The notes: generated by a model not told the origin, from the letters alone. A stretch of DNA of 64,000 nt from Prochlorococcus marinus str. MIT 9314 (GCF_000760035.1 NZ_JNAO01000013.1:124001-188000), one strand, 5' to 3'; counted from the first letter of the stretch, positions 36,774-45,970 are shown. Numbers and translations: made by a program.

Positions 36774-38126
36774 ATGATATCAAAACTTAAATTTATAGAC
36801 AAATTTAAAGAAGTCAAAAACTTAGAGATCATTGAAAACAAATCCGATGTAAAAAGACTTTCAAAAGATTTTTATAACTATTCTCCAATCCTTACTGAAA
36901 AATTAGACGAATGTATTGCTGATTTTGTGGTAAGACCTAGTGATCACAAAGCGGTGAAGGAAGTAGCAGAAATTTGTTGGGAATTATCTATCCCACTTAC
37001 TTTAAGGGGTTCAGGTACAGGTAATTATGGACAAGCTGTCCCATTATTTAAAGGAGTTGTAATGCAGATGAGTCAATTTAATAAGTTAGAAGAATTTGAT
37101 CCAGATACAGGCTTTGTAAAAGTACAGTCTGGATGTGTTATGGGAGATTTGAATAAACAATTAGAGAAATATGGGAGGGAATTGAGGTTACTTCCTAGTA
37201 CTTGGAAAACTGCAACAATTGGAGGCTTTATTGCAGGTGGATCAGGAGGTATTGGTTCCATTAGATGGGGATTTTTAAGGGATCCAGGAAATCTTATAGG
37301 TTTAGAGGCAGTAACGATGAATGAAAAACCTGCATTATTAAAATTTGATGCTGAAGAATCCGAACCTCTTAATCATGCTTATGGGACCAATGGAATAATT
37401 ACTTCTTTATTACTTGCTACTGACATCAAACGAAAGTGGTACTCATTAGTTATCGACTGTATTGAATTTGAAAAAACAATAGAAATATTAAAAACTCTCA
37501 CTAGCGCAGCAATTAATCTGAAATTAGGAGCAATTCTTGAAGAAGAAATTGTAGATCAAATGCCAAAATGGTTTAAAGGTAAATCTAGAAGTCACAAGAT
37601 ATTAATACAATCTACTCTTGGAGGAATAAAAACCATCGAGCTTATTTGTAAAAAATTCAAAGTTGAATCTACCCTACTCGGGGAGGAAGAAAAGCTCGTG
37701 AATGGAATTTCTGAAGTCGTATGGAATCATACAACTCTTCATATGAGGTCTAGGGATAAAAATTGGACGTATTTACAGATGCTTTTACCACTTAATAATG
37801 AACTAGAATTAATTAATTTTTTGAGAAAAAAATGGGGTAAAAAAGTTCTTTGGCATTTAGAGGCAGTTTCTCAACAAGGATCACCGCGATTGGCGGCTTT
37901 GCCTGTATTAAAGTGGAATGGGGCAGAAGAATTAAAAGAAATAATGGAAGATTGCAAGAAACTTGGTGCGTTTATTTTTAATCCTCATGTTTTAACAGTT
38001 GAAGGAGGAGGTCTCGGAGTGGTGGATGCAGATCAAGTAAAAGCGAAATTAAGATTTGATCCTAAAGGGCTATTAAATCCAGGAAAATTGGAAGGTTGGG
38101 AAGTAAAAGAACAATTTAAAATTTAA
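36774..38126 (+). CDS. FAD-linked oxidase (GlcD-like)
   Basis: Flavoprotein with a PCMH-type FAD-binding domain, 450 residues. VVRPSDHKAVKEVAEIC, PLTLRGSGTGNYGQAVP and TIGGFIAGGSGGIGSIRWG form the FAD site (about residues 50-170), and the C-terminus RFDPKGLLNPGKL is typical of GlcD/D-lactate dehydrogenase relatives. The substrate is not known. It follows the amidohydrolase by 37 bases, so the two probably form an operon, and converges on folC with a four-base overlap. Confidence 0.86.
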   Translation: MISKLKFIDKFKEVKNLEIIENKSDVKRLSKDFYNYSPILTEKLDECIADFVVRPSDHKAVKEVAEICWELSIPLTLRGSGTGNYGQAVPLFKGVVMQMSQFNKLEEFDPDTGFVKVQSGCVMGDLNKQLEKYGRELRLLPSTWKTATIGGFIAGGSGGIGSIRWGFLRDPGNLIGLEAVTMNEKPALLKFDAEESEPLNHAYGTNGIITSLLLATDIKRKWYSLVIDCIEFEKTIEILKTLTSAAINLKLGAILEEEIVDQMPKWFKGKSRSHKILIQSTLGGIKTIELICKKFKVESTLLGEEEKLVNGISEVVWNHTTLHMRSRDKNWTYLQMLLPLNNELELINFLRKKWGKKVLWHLEAVSQQGSPRLAALPVLKWNGAEELKEIMEDCKKLGAFIFNPHVLTVEGGGLGVVDADQVKAKLRFDPKGLLNPGKLEGWEVKEQFKI

Positions 38127-39355
38127 CATTTCTGTTTATTCGCAAATTTAATAAATTCAGCTACTAAAAAAATAGAACCTGTTAGAACAGGATGATTAGG
38201 TGGCCATTTTTCAAGAGAAAATAAATACTCAATGGCAAGTTCAAATGTTTTAAATTCAATTGTTTTTTGAAAGTCAATTTCTTTAATCTGAGAGAGATCA
38301 TTTAATTGCCAACTAGGTTGGTTTGGAACTGGCACAAGTAATAAGCGATCATTTTTCTTTAGAAGTGTTTTTAGTATTGCGTAAATATCTTTTTGTCTTT
38401 GGACACCTAAAATCCAATAAATTCCTTTTTCTTCATTCTCCCAATTGCTTCGCTCATTAGAGAGTGCTTTTGCAGCAGGATAATTATGCGCACAATCTAC
38501 AAGAATTTCTTTGTTGAAATAATTTATTATTTCTAGCCTTCCGTTCCAAGTTGTCTTTTTAAGACCTTCAGATATGTGTTTTTCTTTTATATTAAATCCC
38601 AAATTATTCAGCGCTTCAATTGCTCCAACAGCTACTGAAGCATTTTGCTTCTGAAAAATTCCTTTTAATCCAATCTCAAAGCTGTTTGAAATTGAATCTT
38701 TCCAAATAATTTCTGCTCCTACCTCTTTAACTTTTTTGGTAATTAAATTTTTAACTTGACTATTTTGATTGCATGAGATAACAATTGAGTTTTTTTCAAT
38801 AACTGCTAATTTTTCTTCGGCAATTTTTTCAATCGTATCTCCAAGAAATTCTTTATGGTCTAAGCCAATATTACCAACAGCAATGATTGGTCTAGATTTA
38901 TGGGCTGTTGTCGCGTCTAATCGTCCCCCTAAGCCAGCTTCAAGGATGAGTAATTCAACTTTTTTTTGGTCAAAAAAATTTAGTGCGCAGCAAATGATTT
39001 TTTCAAAAGGAGTTAATTCAAATGTTGAAAAATTTTTTTCTATTAATCTATAGATTTTTTCAAAATCAGTTTTATTAATATTTTTTTTATTAACTCTAAT
39101 CCTCTCGCATACATCCAAAAGGTGAGGAGATGTCGTTACACCGAAATTCCTTTTGGCTTCAAAAAGTATACTTTCTAAATATGCCGCGATTGATCCTTTC
39201 CCATTGGTTCCAATAATCTGTACCGCAGGGATATTCTTGCAAGGATTACCAAGTTCTTGAAGTGCTTTTTTAATTCTTGATAAACCTAACTTGATATTAT
39301 CCCTTTCATATTTAGGAGATAACAATTCAAAAGTTTTTAAATTTGCATTTTTCAA
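38123..39355 (-). CDS. folC: folylpolyglutamate/dihydrofolate synthase
   Basis: Adds glutamate to dihydropteroate or folates. Mur-ligase fold, 410 residues, with the P-loop IGTNGKGSIAAYLESIL near residue 47, TSPHLLDVCERIRVN, EAGLGGRLDATT and VDCAHNYPAAKAL. Whether it does both synthase steps cannot be told from sequence. It lies 11 bases downstream of argD on the same strand. Confidence 0.94.
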   Translation of the reverse strand: MKNANLKTFELLSPKYERDNIKLGLSRIKKALQELGNPCKNIPAVQIIGTNGKGSIAAYLESILFEAKRNFGVTTSPHLLDVCERIRVNKKNINKTDFEKIYRLIEKNFSTFELTPFEKIICCALNFFDQKKVELLILEAGLGGRLDATTAHKSRPIIAVGNIGLDHKEFLGDTIEKIAEEKLAVIEKNSIVISCNQNSQVKNLITKKVKEVGAEIIWKDSISNSFEIGLKGIFQKQNASVAVGAIEALNNLGFNIKEKHISEGLKKTTWNGRLEIINYFNKEILVDCAHNYPAAKALSNERSNWENEEKGIYWILGVQRQKDIYAILKTLLKKNDRLLLVPVPNQPSWQLNDLSQIKEIDFQKTIEFKTFELAIEYLFSLEKWPPNHPVLTGSIFLVAEFIKFANKQKC

Positions 39356-39366
39356 AATTTATATTG

Positions 39367-40542
39367 CTATAACTCTTCAAAAATTGAATTTAGCTTATCC
39401 AAAAGAATATTAATTTCTCTTCGAGAAATAACTAATGGTGGGACAATCCTTACAACATTTCCTCCTGCAGGAACTACCAGTAATCCTTTATCAAAAGCTT
39501 TTAATGTAATTTTTTTTGCATCAGCATAATCATCATTGATCACAAGACCTTGTATTAAACCTAAACCTCTTTTCCCGCTAATAATATTTGGAAATTTTTT
39601 TGATAATTCTTCAAACCCAGCACTTAATTGTTCCCCTCTTAGATAAACATTATTGATAATATTTCTTCTATTTATTTCTTCTAATACAGTTAGGGCAGCT
39701 TTACAAGCGAATGGGTTCCCTCCAAAAGTGCTTGCATGATCTCCTGGAGAAAAAATGTTGGCTTTTTCTTTAACTAATAATGCTCCAATTGCATGACCTC
39801 CTCCTAATCCTTTAGCAAGGGTGAATCCATCAGGTTCAATTCCTAAATTCTCATAACCCCACATTTTCCCAGTTCGACCTACTCCACTTTGGACCTCATC
39901 TAAAATTAGGAGAGAATTATATTTATCACATATTTCTCTCAGGCTTTTAAAAAATATTTTACTTCCAGGAATTACGCCGCCTTCGCCTTGTATTGGTTCA
40001 ACCAAGACGCCGGAAATTTTTTGATCATTATTTTCACACTCTTCAAATAATTTTTTTACCGAATCAAAATTGTTAAATTTAAAAAATTTGAACCCTTGAA
40101 TCATTGGTTCGAAACCTTTTTGATATTTTGGTTGTCCAGTGGCACTCAAGGCTGCAATCGTCCTTCCATGGAAGCTGGATTCTGCTGCGAGAATAATTGA
40201 TTCTTTACCTATATTTGTTTTATTTCCATATTTTTTAATTAATTTAATTGCTGATTCATTTGCTTCCGCACCACTATTACAGAAGAAGACGCTTTCAGCA
40301 CAACTCATATTCGTTAAAGTTCTGCTTAATTGTTCTTGTTCTTCAATGTTGTAGAGATTAGAAATGTGCTGAATCTTTTTTAGTTGAGTTGATAACCTTC
40401 TTCTTAAAACTCTGTCACTATGTCCAAGACTACAAGTTGCTATACCAGCGACTGCATCAAGATACCTTTTACCTGTTTTATCCCATAGCCAACAACCTTT
40501 TCCTTTTTTGAAAGATATATCGAATCGACTATAGGTATTCAT
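39367..40542 (-). CDS. argD: acetylornithine aminotransferase
   Basis: PLP-dependent aminotransferase of arginine synthesis, 391 residues from the ATG at 40542. It contains CSLGHSD, NSGAEANESAIKL, the PLP-Asp motif LILDEVQSGVGRTG and the PLP-Lys stretch TLAKGLGGGHAIGA. The reading frame stays open upstream to 40623, but those 27 codons are the translation of tRNA-Leu (ending in a GSSPTAPT-type T-arm translation) and are not protein. The true start lies only five bases after the tRNA 3' end, with no Shine-Dalgarno outside the tRNA. Confidence 0.95.
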   Translation of the reverse strand: MNTYSRFDISFKKGKGCWLWDKTGKRYLDAVAGIATCSLGHSDRVLRRRLSTQLKKIQHISNLYNIEEQEQLSRTLTNMSCAESVFFCNSGAEANESAIKLIKKYGNKTNIGKESIILAAESSFHGRTIAALSATGQPKYQKGFEPMIQGFKFFKFNNFDSVKKLFEECENNDQKISGVLVEPIQGEGGVIPGSKIFFKSLREICDKYNSLLILDEVQSGVGRTGKMWGYENLGIEPDGFTLAKGLGGGHAIGALLVKEKANIFSPGDHASTFGGNPFACKAALTVLEEINRRNIINNVYLRGEQLSAGFEELSKKFPNIISGKRGLGLIQGLVINDDYADAKKITLKAFDKGLLVVPAGGNVVRIVPPLVISRREINILLDKLNSIFEEL

Positions 40543-40547
40543 TAAAG

Positions 40548-40629
40548 TGGGAGCGGTCGGACTTGAACCGACATACCCGAAGGTGCCGCATTTTGAGTGC
40601 GGTGCGTCTACCAATTCCACCACGCTCCC
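40548..40629 (-). tRNA. tRNA-Leu (CAA)
   Basis: An 82-base class II tRNA on the minus strand. The acceptor GGGAGCG (from 40629) pairs with CGCTCCC. The anticodon stem CCGCA/TGCGG holds the loop CTCAAAA with anticodon CAA. A long variable arm (CACCTTCGGGT) and the T arm GTCGGTTCAAGTCCGAC follow. The discriminator is A (40548) and no CCA is encoded. argD begins five bases downstream, so the two are almost certainly on one primary transcript. Confidence 0.97.
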
Positions 40630-40656
40630 AAGGCTTTTGAAAAAATTAACTTTTTT

Positions 40657-40662
40657 ATTATA
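40657..40662 (-). promoter_or_regulatory. -10 element for tRNA-Leu/argD
   Basis: On the minus strand the sequence is a perfect TATAAT, 27 bases before the tRNA 5' end. No -35 match lies at the usual distance. It would start a transcript with a short leader that RNase P removes. Confidence 0.55.
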
Positions 40663-40908
40663 ACAAAAATCAACTTATTGACTATTGTTTTAGTCAAGGA
40701 ACAGTTATCAAGATAACGTTTGTTAATAGTTAATCTTTTCGATAAAAATATAGAATTTTTTATTGCATTTGCTGACAAGAAATGAGGGGGGAAATGAAAA
40801 GTTAAGCATTTCTGATACATTTTTGTGATTAAATGCGCTTAAAAGTCTTTTTTGAAAGGAGATTGCTTCATCATTAGTAATATTGTGTTATATTTGATAA
40901 AAAATCAA

Positions 40909-41016
40909 ATGTCTAAAACTCAAGCTAAGAAATTATCCTTTAAATTTGTCCCCTATCTATTTATTGCAGTTACTATACTTACAACATTCGGAACTAATAG
41001 CGGAACTTGGGCATGA
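40909..41016 (+). CDS. micro-protein A, single membrane span
   Basis: A 35-residue frame, MSKTQAKKLSFKFVPYLF..., with a basic N-terminus and one hydrophobic stretch (about residues 14-27) ending in SGTWA. It lies alone on the plus strand between leftward argD and murA, 15 bases after a TATATT that could be a -10 box. In-frame GTG (40885) and TTG (40852, near AAAGGA) are alternative starts. I do not recognise it. Its stop codon overlaps the start of a second micro-protein. Confidence 0.5.
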   Translation: MSKTQAKKLSFKFVPYLFIAVTILTTFGTNSGTWA

Positions 41017-41123
41017 ACGAATTCAAATTTAATGGTTTAAATAAAATTTGGTCTAATCGCTTTCTAGTTTTGTTGATATTATTTTTGGGATGTATTTCAC
41101 TAATCAATATCGCTTACGTTTGA
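41013..41123 (+). CDS. micro-protein B, single membrane span
   Basis: A 36-residue frame whose ATG overlaps the stop of micro-protein A as ATGA. The sequence begins MNEFKFNGLNKIWSNRF and then has one membrane span (about residues 18-35, LVLLILFLGCISLINIAY) with one Cys. Basic residues before the span predict the N-terminus in the cytosol. Unrecognised. The coupling to the previous frame supports both being real. Confidence 0.5.
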   Translation: MNEFKFNGLNKIWSNRFLVLLILFLGCISLINIAYV

Positions 41124-41161
41124 ATTAACTTTCTTAGTTTTAAGATTATATTTGAAAAATA

Positions 41162-42532
41162 TTAAGCTGCTTCGAGTTTTGAAAGATTCTTTGATTTTGG
41201 TTCAATTTTATATCCATTATCCTCAAAAGTATTTTTACTTATCTCTCTAATTATTTGTACACCTAGATTTTTTAGTTTTAATTCAAAATTTTCATAACCT
41301 CTATCTAGATGTTCTAATCCATAGAAATTACTACTACCTTTTGCGATGATTCCTGCAATTATTAATGCAGCTGATGACCTTAAATCTGAGCCAACTAGAT
41401 TCATCCCATTAATTGTTTTGACACCTTTGATATGAGCTACGTTTTTGTTTAGTTTTATACAGGCGCCCATTTCATTAAGTAAATAAATATGATTCATTCT
41501 GTTTTCGAAAATTGTTTCAGTTATCTTTGATTCACCATTTGCGATTGTCATTAAAGTTGTAAATGGTGCCTGCAAATCAGTAGGAAAGCCTGGGAAAGGA
41601 GCTGTTTCAATATCTACTCCTTTAATCTCTTTACTCTTGATAGAAATCGAATTACCTTTAATCGTAATTTTACTCCCACTCTCTTGAAGCTTATTAGTGA
41701 CAGCTTCAAGATGATGAGGGATTACTGGAGAAATTGTTATTGAAGAGGAAGTTGCAGCAGCAGCTATTAGAAAAGTTCCAGCTTCTATTCGGTCTGGAAT
41801 TACTTTATGGGTACATCCGCCAAGCTTATTAACACCATCAATAATAATTGTTTCTTTACCGGAGTCATAAATTTTTGCCCCCATTTTATTAAGCATTTGG
41901 CATAAATCTTGAACTTCAGGCTCTCTAGCAGCATTTTCAATAGTAGTTCTTCCTTTGGCTAAAGATGCTGCCATTATTAAAGTTTCAGTCGCGCCTACAC
42001 TTGGACAATTTAATTTAATATGAGTGCCATGCAGTCTATTGTTGTCCCCCCTTGTTTTTGCCTTTACAATTCCTTCTTCAATAATAATGTCTGCTCCTAG
42101 TGCGATTAATCCATTAATGTGCTCTTCTATTGGCCTTGAACCAATATTGCATCCACCTGGTAAAGGTACTTGAGCCTCTCCAAATTTAGTTAATAGCGCA
42201 CCTATACAAAAGAAACTAGCTCTTAATCCTTTAACAAGTTCATATGGAAGTTCTTTAATCGAAATAGTTGTTGGATCAATTTCTAGCTGTTTGTTTTTAC
42301 GAACTAAATTCACTCCTAAATTCTTTAAGATATTCCCCATCTTTTCAATATCAGTGAGAAAAGGTACATTTTCAAGAATTATTTTTTCATTAGTTAGCAA
42401 TGATGAGGCTAATAAAACTAAGGCGGAATTCTTCGCACCACTTATTTCAACTATTCCATTTAACTTTCCTTGGCCAAGAATCTTTAAATTTTGCGATTTA
42501 AGATATGACTTCGTTTTGCTTCCGCAAATCAT
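41162..42532 (-). CDS. murA: UDP-N-acetylglucosamine 1-carboxyvinyltransferase
   Basis: First committed step of peptidoglycan synthesis, transfer of enolpyruvate to UDP-GlcNAc. The 456 residues contain GKLNGIVEISGAKNSALVLL near the N-terminus, LRASFFCIGALL, and the active-site loop PLPGGCNIGSRPIEEH whose Cys is the fosfomycin target. The C-terminus LERYENFELKLKNLG-like (seen as LDRGYENFELKLKNLG) completes the fold. It stands alone; a 189-base gap separates it from the divergent methyltransferase gene. Confidence 0.97.
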   Translation of the reverse strand: MICGSKTKSYLKSQNLKILGQGKLNGIVEISGAKNSALVLLASSLLTNEKIILENVPFLTDIEKMGNILKNLGVNLVRKNKQLEIDPTTISIKELPYELVKGLRASFFCIGALLTKFGEAQVPLPGGCNIGSRPIEEHINGLIALGADIIIEEGIVKAKTRGDNNRLHGTHIKLNCPSVGATETLIMAASLAKGRTTIENAAREPEVQDLCQMLNKMGAKIYDSGKETIIIDGVNKLGGCTHKVIPDRIEAGTFLIAAAATSSSITISPVIPHHLEAVTNKLQESGSKITIKGNSISIKSKEIKGVDIETAPFPGFPTDLQAPFTTLMTIANGESKITETIFENRMNHIYLLNEMGACIKLNKNVAHIKGVKTINGMNLVGSDLRSSAALIIAGIIAKGSSNFYGLEHLDRGYENFELKLKNLGVQIIREISKNTFEDNGYKIEPKSKNLSKLEAA

Positions 42533-42721
42533 TAAGACTTAATTTATTAGATTCATCATGACAAACTAATAATATTAAGTCCACCCTATGTAACGTCATG
42601 AATATTAATTAAAAGTGAAAAAGTATTTTTTGATTTCTTGGGAAATAAAAATTTAATAAACAATTGATCAAAATATTTATGTAATTAAAATATAGTTGAT
42701 AACAAATTTTTCAAAATACTC

Positions 42722-43564
42722 ATAGAAAATACTTTTTTAAAAATAACTAGTAAAAACAATAATCTAGTTAAAAGATTTAGATCATTTAAAAGAGGATCAT
42801 CTCCAAAAGATCAAGACTTTTTTTGCATAGAGGGTACACATCTCATTGAAGAATTGCTGAAGTCTGGAAAAAATCCCTCTAAGATTTTAGTTACCGAAGA
42901 ATGGCTAAGAAAGAATCAAAATCTAAGCAAAAAATTTGATGAGTCATTAATAAATATTGTCTCAGAGGAAGTCTTGGCATCTGCGATTTCAACAATTAAT
43001 CCAGATGGGATAGCAGCTTTAGTAGAGATTTCAGCAATACCTAATTATCAATTTAATAGAAAAGATGATTTTGTTCTTGTTCTCGACAGAATTCAAGATC
43101 CTGGGAATATGGGTAATCTATTTAGAACCGCTTTAGCTGCGGGTGTTAATGCAATTTTTTTAGCTGGAGGTGCGCACCCATTTGGCCAAAAGGTATTAAG
43201 AGCATCCTCAGGTGCAGTTTTTCATCTGCCATTTTTAAGATTTGATGGCATTGAAGAAGAAATATTAAATTCTTTACTTAAGTCTTTGTCTGAATTATCA
43301 AATGTAGGATTTAAGATTTTCTCTACTAGTAGCCATAATGAGAGTTCAGAAAAACCTTCAAAACCTTACTGGGAAGTTGATTGGTCTAGACGTACAGCAT
43401 TAATTTTGGGTAATGAAGGCCAAGGTATTCATAAAAAAATTAAAAAAGCTTTTAATGAAACAATTACAATTCCGCATAGCGAGATTGTAGAATCATTGAA
43501 TGTGGCTTGTGTTGCAGTTCCGTTATTACTAGAACGAAAAAGAGTCGCATACACCTCTAAATAA
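42722..43564 (+). CDS. SpoU/TrmH-family RNA 2'-O-methyltransferase, non-canonical start
   Basis: SPOUT methyltransferase of tRNA or rRNA; the target is unknown. The SPOUT motifs are complete: DRIQDPGNMGNLFRTA, ALILGNEGQGI and IPHSEIVESLNVACVAVPLL. The N-terminal substrate-binding domain, ITSKNNNLVKRFRSFKRG through FFCIEGTHLIEELL, is clearly encoded upstream of the first TTG at 42854. The frame is open from 42689 with no ATG, GTG or TTG before 42854. I give the ATA at 42722 as the best guess (281 codons). The short form from 42854 (236 residues) would lack the conserved domain start. Confidence 0.85.
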   Translation: MENTFLKITSKNNNLVKRFRSFKRGSSPKDQDFFCIEGTHLIEELLKSGKNPSKILVTEEWLRKNQNLSKKFDESLINIVSEEVLASAISTINPDGIAALVEISAIPNYQFNRKDDFVLVLDRIQDPGNMGNLFRTALAAGVNAIFLAGGAHPFGQKVLRASSGAVFHLPFLRFDGIEEEILNSLLKSLSELSNVGFKIFSTSSHNESSEKPSKPYWEVDWSRRTALILGNEGQGIHKKIKKAFNETITIPHSEIVESLNVACVAVPLLLERKRVAYTSK

Positions 43565-43575
43565 ATAAATAAAAA

Positions 43576-45015
43576 GTGACTGATTCAAGTTTTGATTTTG
43601 ATTTAATCGTGATAGGTGCAGGATATGGAGGTTTTGATGCCGCTAAACATGCTGCTGGTAAGGGACTGAAAGTCGCAATAGTAGAATCTTCTGATATGGG
43701 AGGCACTTGTGTTAACAAGGGTTGTGTTCCATCTAAAGCTCTTTTGGCTGCAAGTGGAAAAGTTAGAGAAATAGCTAATTATGAACATTTAGCTAAATTT
43801 GGTATACATGCTTTACCAGTAAGGTTCGAGAGATCAAAAATTGCAGATCATGCAAATAATTTAGTTTTAAATGTTAGAGAAAATTTAACAAAAACTCTTA
43901 AAAGGAGTGGAGTTGAAATCATTTTGGGTATTGGAAGAATTGAAGGAAATCAAAAAGTAGGTGTAAGAGATAAAAATGGAATTGATAAAATTTTCACATG
44001 TAAGAATATTGTTATAGCAACAGGCTCTTCTCCTTTTGTGCCCCGTGGAATAACTTTGGATAATAGGACCGTATTTACTAGCGATGATGCGGTTAAACTT
44101 GAGTGGCTTCCAAGATGGATAGCAATTATTGGAAGCGGATATATAGGTCTAGAATTTGCTGATGTTTATACCGCGCTTGGTTGTGAAGTTACTATGATCG
44201 AGGCTTTGGAAAATATTATGCCAACATTTGATCCAGACATCACTAAAATTGCTAAGAAGAATCTTATTCAAGCAAGAGATATAGACACAAAATCCAATGT
44301 CTTTGCGACAAAAATAACACCTGGATGTCCTGTAAAAATAGAACTGACAGATGCAAAATCTAAAGAAGTTGTAGAAACTTTAGAAGTTGACGCTGTACTT
44401 GTTGCAACTGGCAGAAGTCCTAATAGTAAGAACTTAAATCTTGATTCGGTTGGTATCGAAACAGTAAAAGGGTTCATTCCTGTAGATGATCAAATGAGAG
44501 TTAAGAATGGTGATGAAATAATACCTAATATTTGGGCTGTTGGAGATGTCACAGGCAAATTAATGCTTGCCCATACAGCTGCAGCGCAGGGTACTATTGC
44601 TGTCGATAATATTTGCGGTGGTAATGTCGAAATTAACTATAAAAGTATCCCTGCAGCAACCTTTACTCACCCTGAGATTAGTTCAGTTGGTCTCTCTGAA
44701 GTTGAAGCTAAAGAGATATCTGCAAAAGAAAATTTTACTTTGGGAGTTGTAAAAAGTTTCTTTAAGGCTAATTCAAAAGCATTGGCTGAATTGGAGAGTG
44801 ATGGATTGCTAAAGTTGATTTTCAATAAAGATAATGGGAAAGTATTAGGTGCTCATATTTTTGGGTTACATGCAGCTGATTTAATTCAAGAGATTTCGAA
44901 CGCTATTTCAAGGAACCAAGATGTAATTGAATTATCTAAAGAAGTTCATACTCATCCTACTCTTAGTGAAGTAGTTGAGGTCGCATATAAACAAGCGGCT
45001 TCTCAAATAAAATAA
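43576..45015 (+). CDS. lpd: dihydrolipoamide dehydrogenase
   Basis: E3 flavoprotein of pyruvate dehydrogenase, and possibly of the glycine cleavage complex. The 479 residues show the FAD motif DLIVIGAGYGGFDAAKHA, the redox-active GGTCVNKGCVPSK, the NAD motif IAIIGSGYIGLEFADVY, AVGDVTGKLMLAHTA, and the C-terminal catalytic VHTHPTLSEVVEVA. The start is a GTG 11 bases after the methyltransferase stop. pdhA for the same complex is at 53546-54619. Confidence 0.97.
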   Translation: MTDSSFDFDLIVIGAGYGGFDAAKHAAGKGLKVAIVESSDMGGTCVNKGCVPSKALLAASGKVREIANYEHLAKFGIHALPVRFERSKIADHANNLVLNVRENLTKTLKRSGVEIILGIGRIEGNQKVGVRDKNGIDKIFTCKNIVIATGSSPFVPRGITLDNRTVFTSDDAVKLEWLPRWIAIIGSGYIGLEFADVYTALGCEVTMIEALENIMPTFDPDITKIAKKNLIQARDIDTKSNVFATKITPGCPVKIELTDAKSKEVVETLEVDAVLVATGRSPNSKNLNLDSVGIETVKGFIPVDDQMRVKNGDEIIPNIWAVGDVTGKLMLAHTAAAQGTIAVDNICGGNVEINYKSIPAATFTHPEISSVGLSEVEAKEISAKENFTLGVVKSFFKANSKALAELESDGLLKLIFNKDNGKVLGAHIFGLHAADLIQEISNAISRNQDVIELSKEVHTHPTLSEVVEVAYKQAASQIK

Positions 45016-45027
45016 TATCTAAAATTA

Positions 45028-45915
45028 ATGGAGATAAGACGCAGGCCACCAAATCCAACAGTAAGGGTAGAAAATTTAGAATATGCTGTACCTCATAGAG
45101 AAGCACAAGCAAAAAATATTCTTGAAGAAATTGTATGGCACAAGGATATTGAAATTAAGAATTTTAAAAAAATAGTCTCTTTAGAAGATCTCATCAAAAA
45201 GATTGAAAAACTTCCTACTCCCAAAGATTTTGTTAAAAATATTTTGGAGTCAAAAATAAAACCAGGAGTTATCGCTGAAATAAAAAAAGCTAGTCCGAGT
45301 AAAGGAGTTATTAGAAAAGATTTTAATCCTGAAAAAATAGCAATTTGTTATGAAGGATTAGGTGCATCATGTATCTCAGTACTTACCGATAAAAGGTTTT
45401 TTCAAGGTAGTTATGAAATACTCGAAACTGTAAGGAAATCAACTAATCTCCCTCTACTCTGCAAAGATTTTATTATTTCTGCTTATCAGATTTATAAAGC
45501 AAGGGTATCTGGTGCTGATGCAATATTATTAATCGCTGCGATTTTAAGTGATGATGATTTAATTTATTTAAAGAAAATAGCTGATAATTTAAAAATGAGT
45601 GTTCTTGTTGAAGTCCATAACTCTAATGAATTAGAAAGGATTCTAAAGTTAAAATCTTTTAATTTGATTGGAATAAATAATAGGGACTTAAAGACTTTTA
45701 AAACGGATTTAAAAACATCAAAAGAATTGATGCATACATATGCAGATATATTTTTAAAACAAAATATTATTCCCATAAGTGAATCTGGAATTAATTGTTC
45801 CGAAGATTTAGAATCGCTTAGATCTGTTGGAATCATGGGAGTATTAATTGGTGAAACTTTTATGAGAGAAACTGATATTGAACAATCGTTCAAGAAATTA
45901 TTTAACTCAATTTAA
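45028..45915 (+). CDS. trpC: indole-3-glycerol phosphate synthase
   Basis: Tryptophan pathway ring closure. A TIM barrel of 295 residues with an N-terminal extension ([20 protein letters not shown]) typical of cyanobacterial TrpC. Catalytic and phosphate motifs: [49 protein letters not shown] and [12 protein letters not shown]. It starts 12 bases after lpd, so the two probably share a transcript. Confidence 0.97.
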   Translation: MEIRRRPPNPTVRVENLEYAVPHREAQAKNILEEIVWHKDIEIKNFKKIVSLEDLIKKIEKLPTPKDFVKNILESKIKPGVIAEIKKASPSKGVIRKDFNPEKIAICYEGLGASCISVLTDKRFFQGSYEILETVRKSTNLPLLCKDFIISAYQIYKARVSGADAILLIAAILSDDDLIYLKKIADNLKMSVLVEVHNSNELERILKLKSFNLIGINNRDLKTFKTDLKTSKELMHTYADIFLKQNIIPISESGINCSEDLESLRSVGIMGVLIGETFMRETDIEQSFKKLFNSI

Positions 45916-45970
45916 TATTGACTTCAAATCGTGCTATAAAATAGAACAAACAGAGTTGTACTGAATATAT

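Noticed and set aside
40543-40623. 27-residue N-terminal extension of argD
   Set aside because: It is the in-frame translation of tRNA-Leu; the conserved aminotransferase sequence begins at the ATG at 40542.
40608-40820. 70-codon minus-strand frame upstream of tRNA-Leu
   Set aside because: It runs into the tRNA 5' half, has no family resemblance and covers the tRNA promoter.
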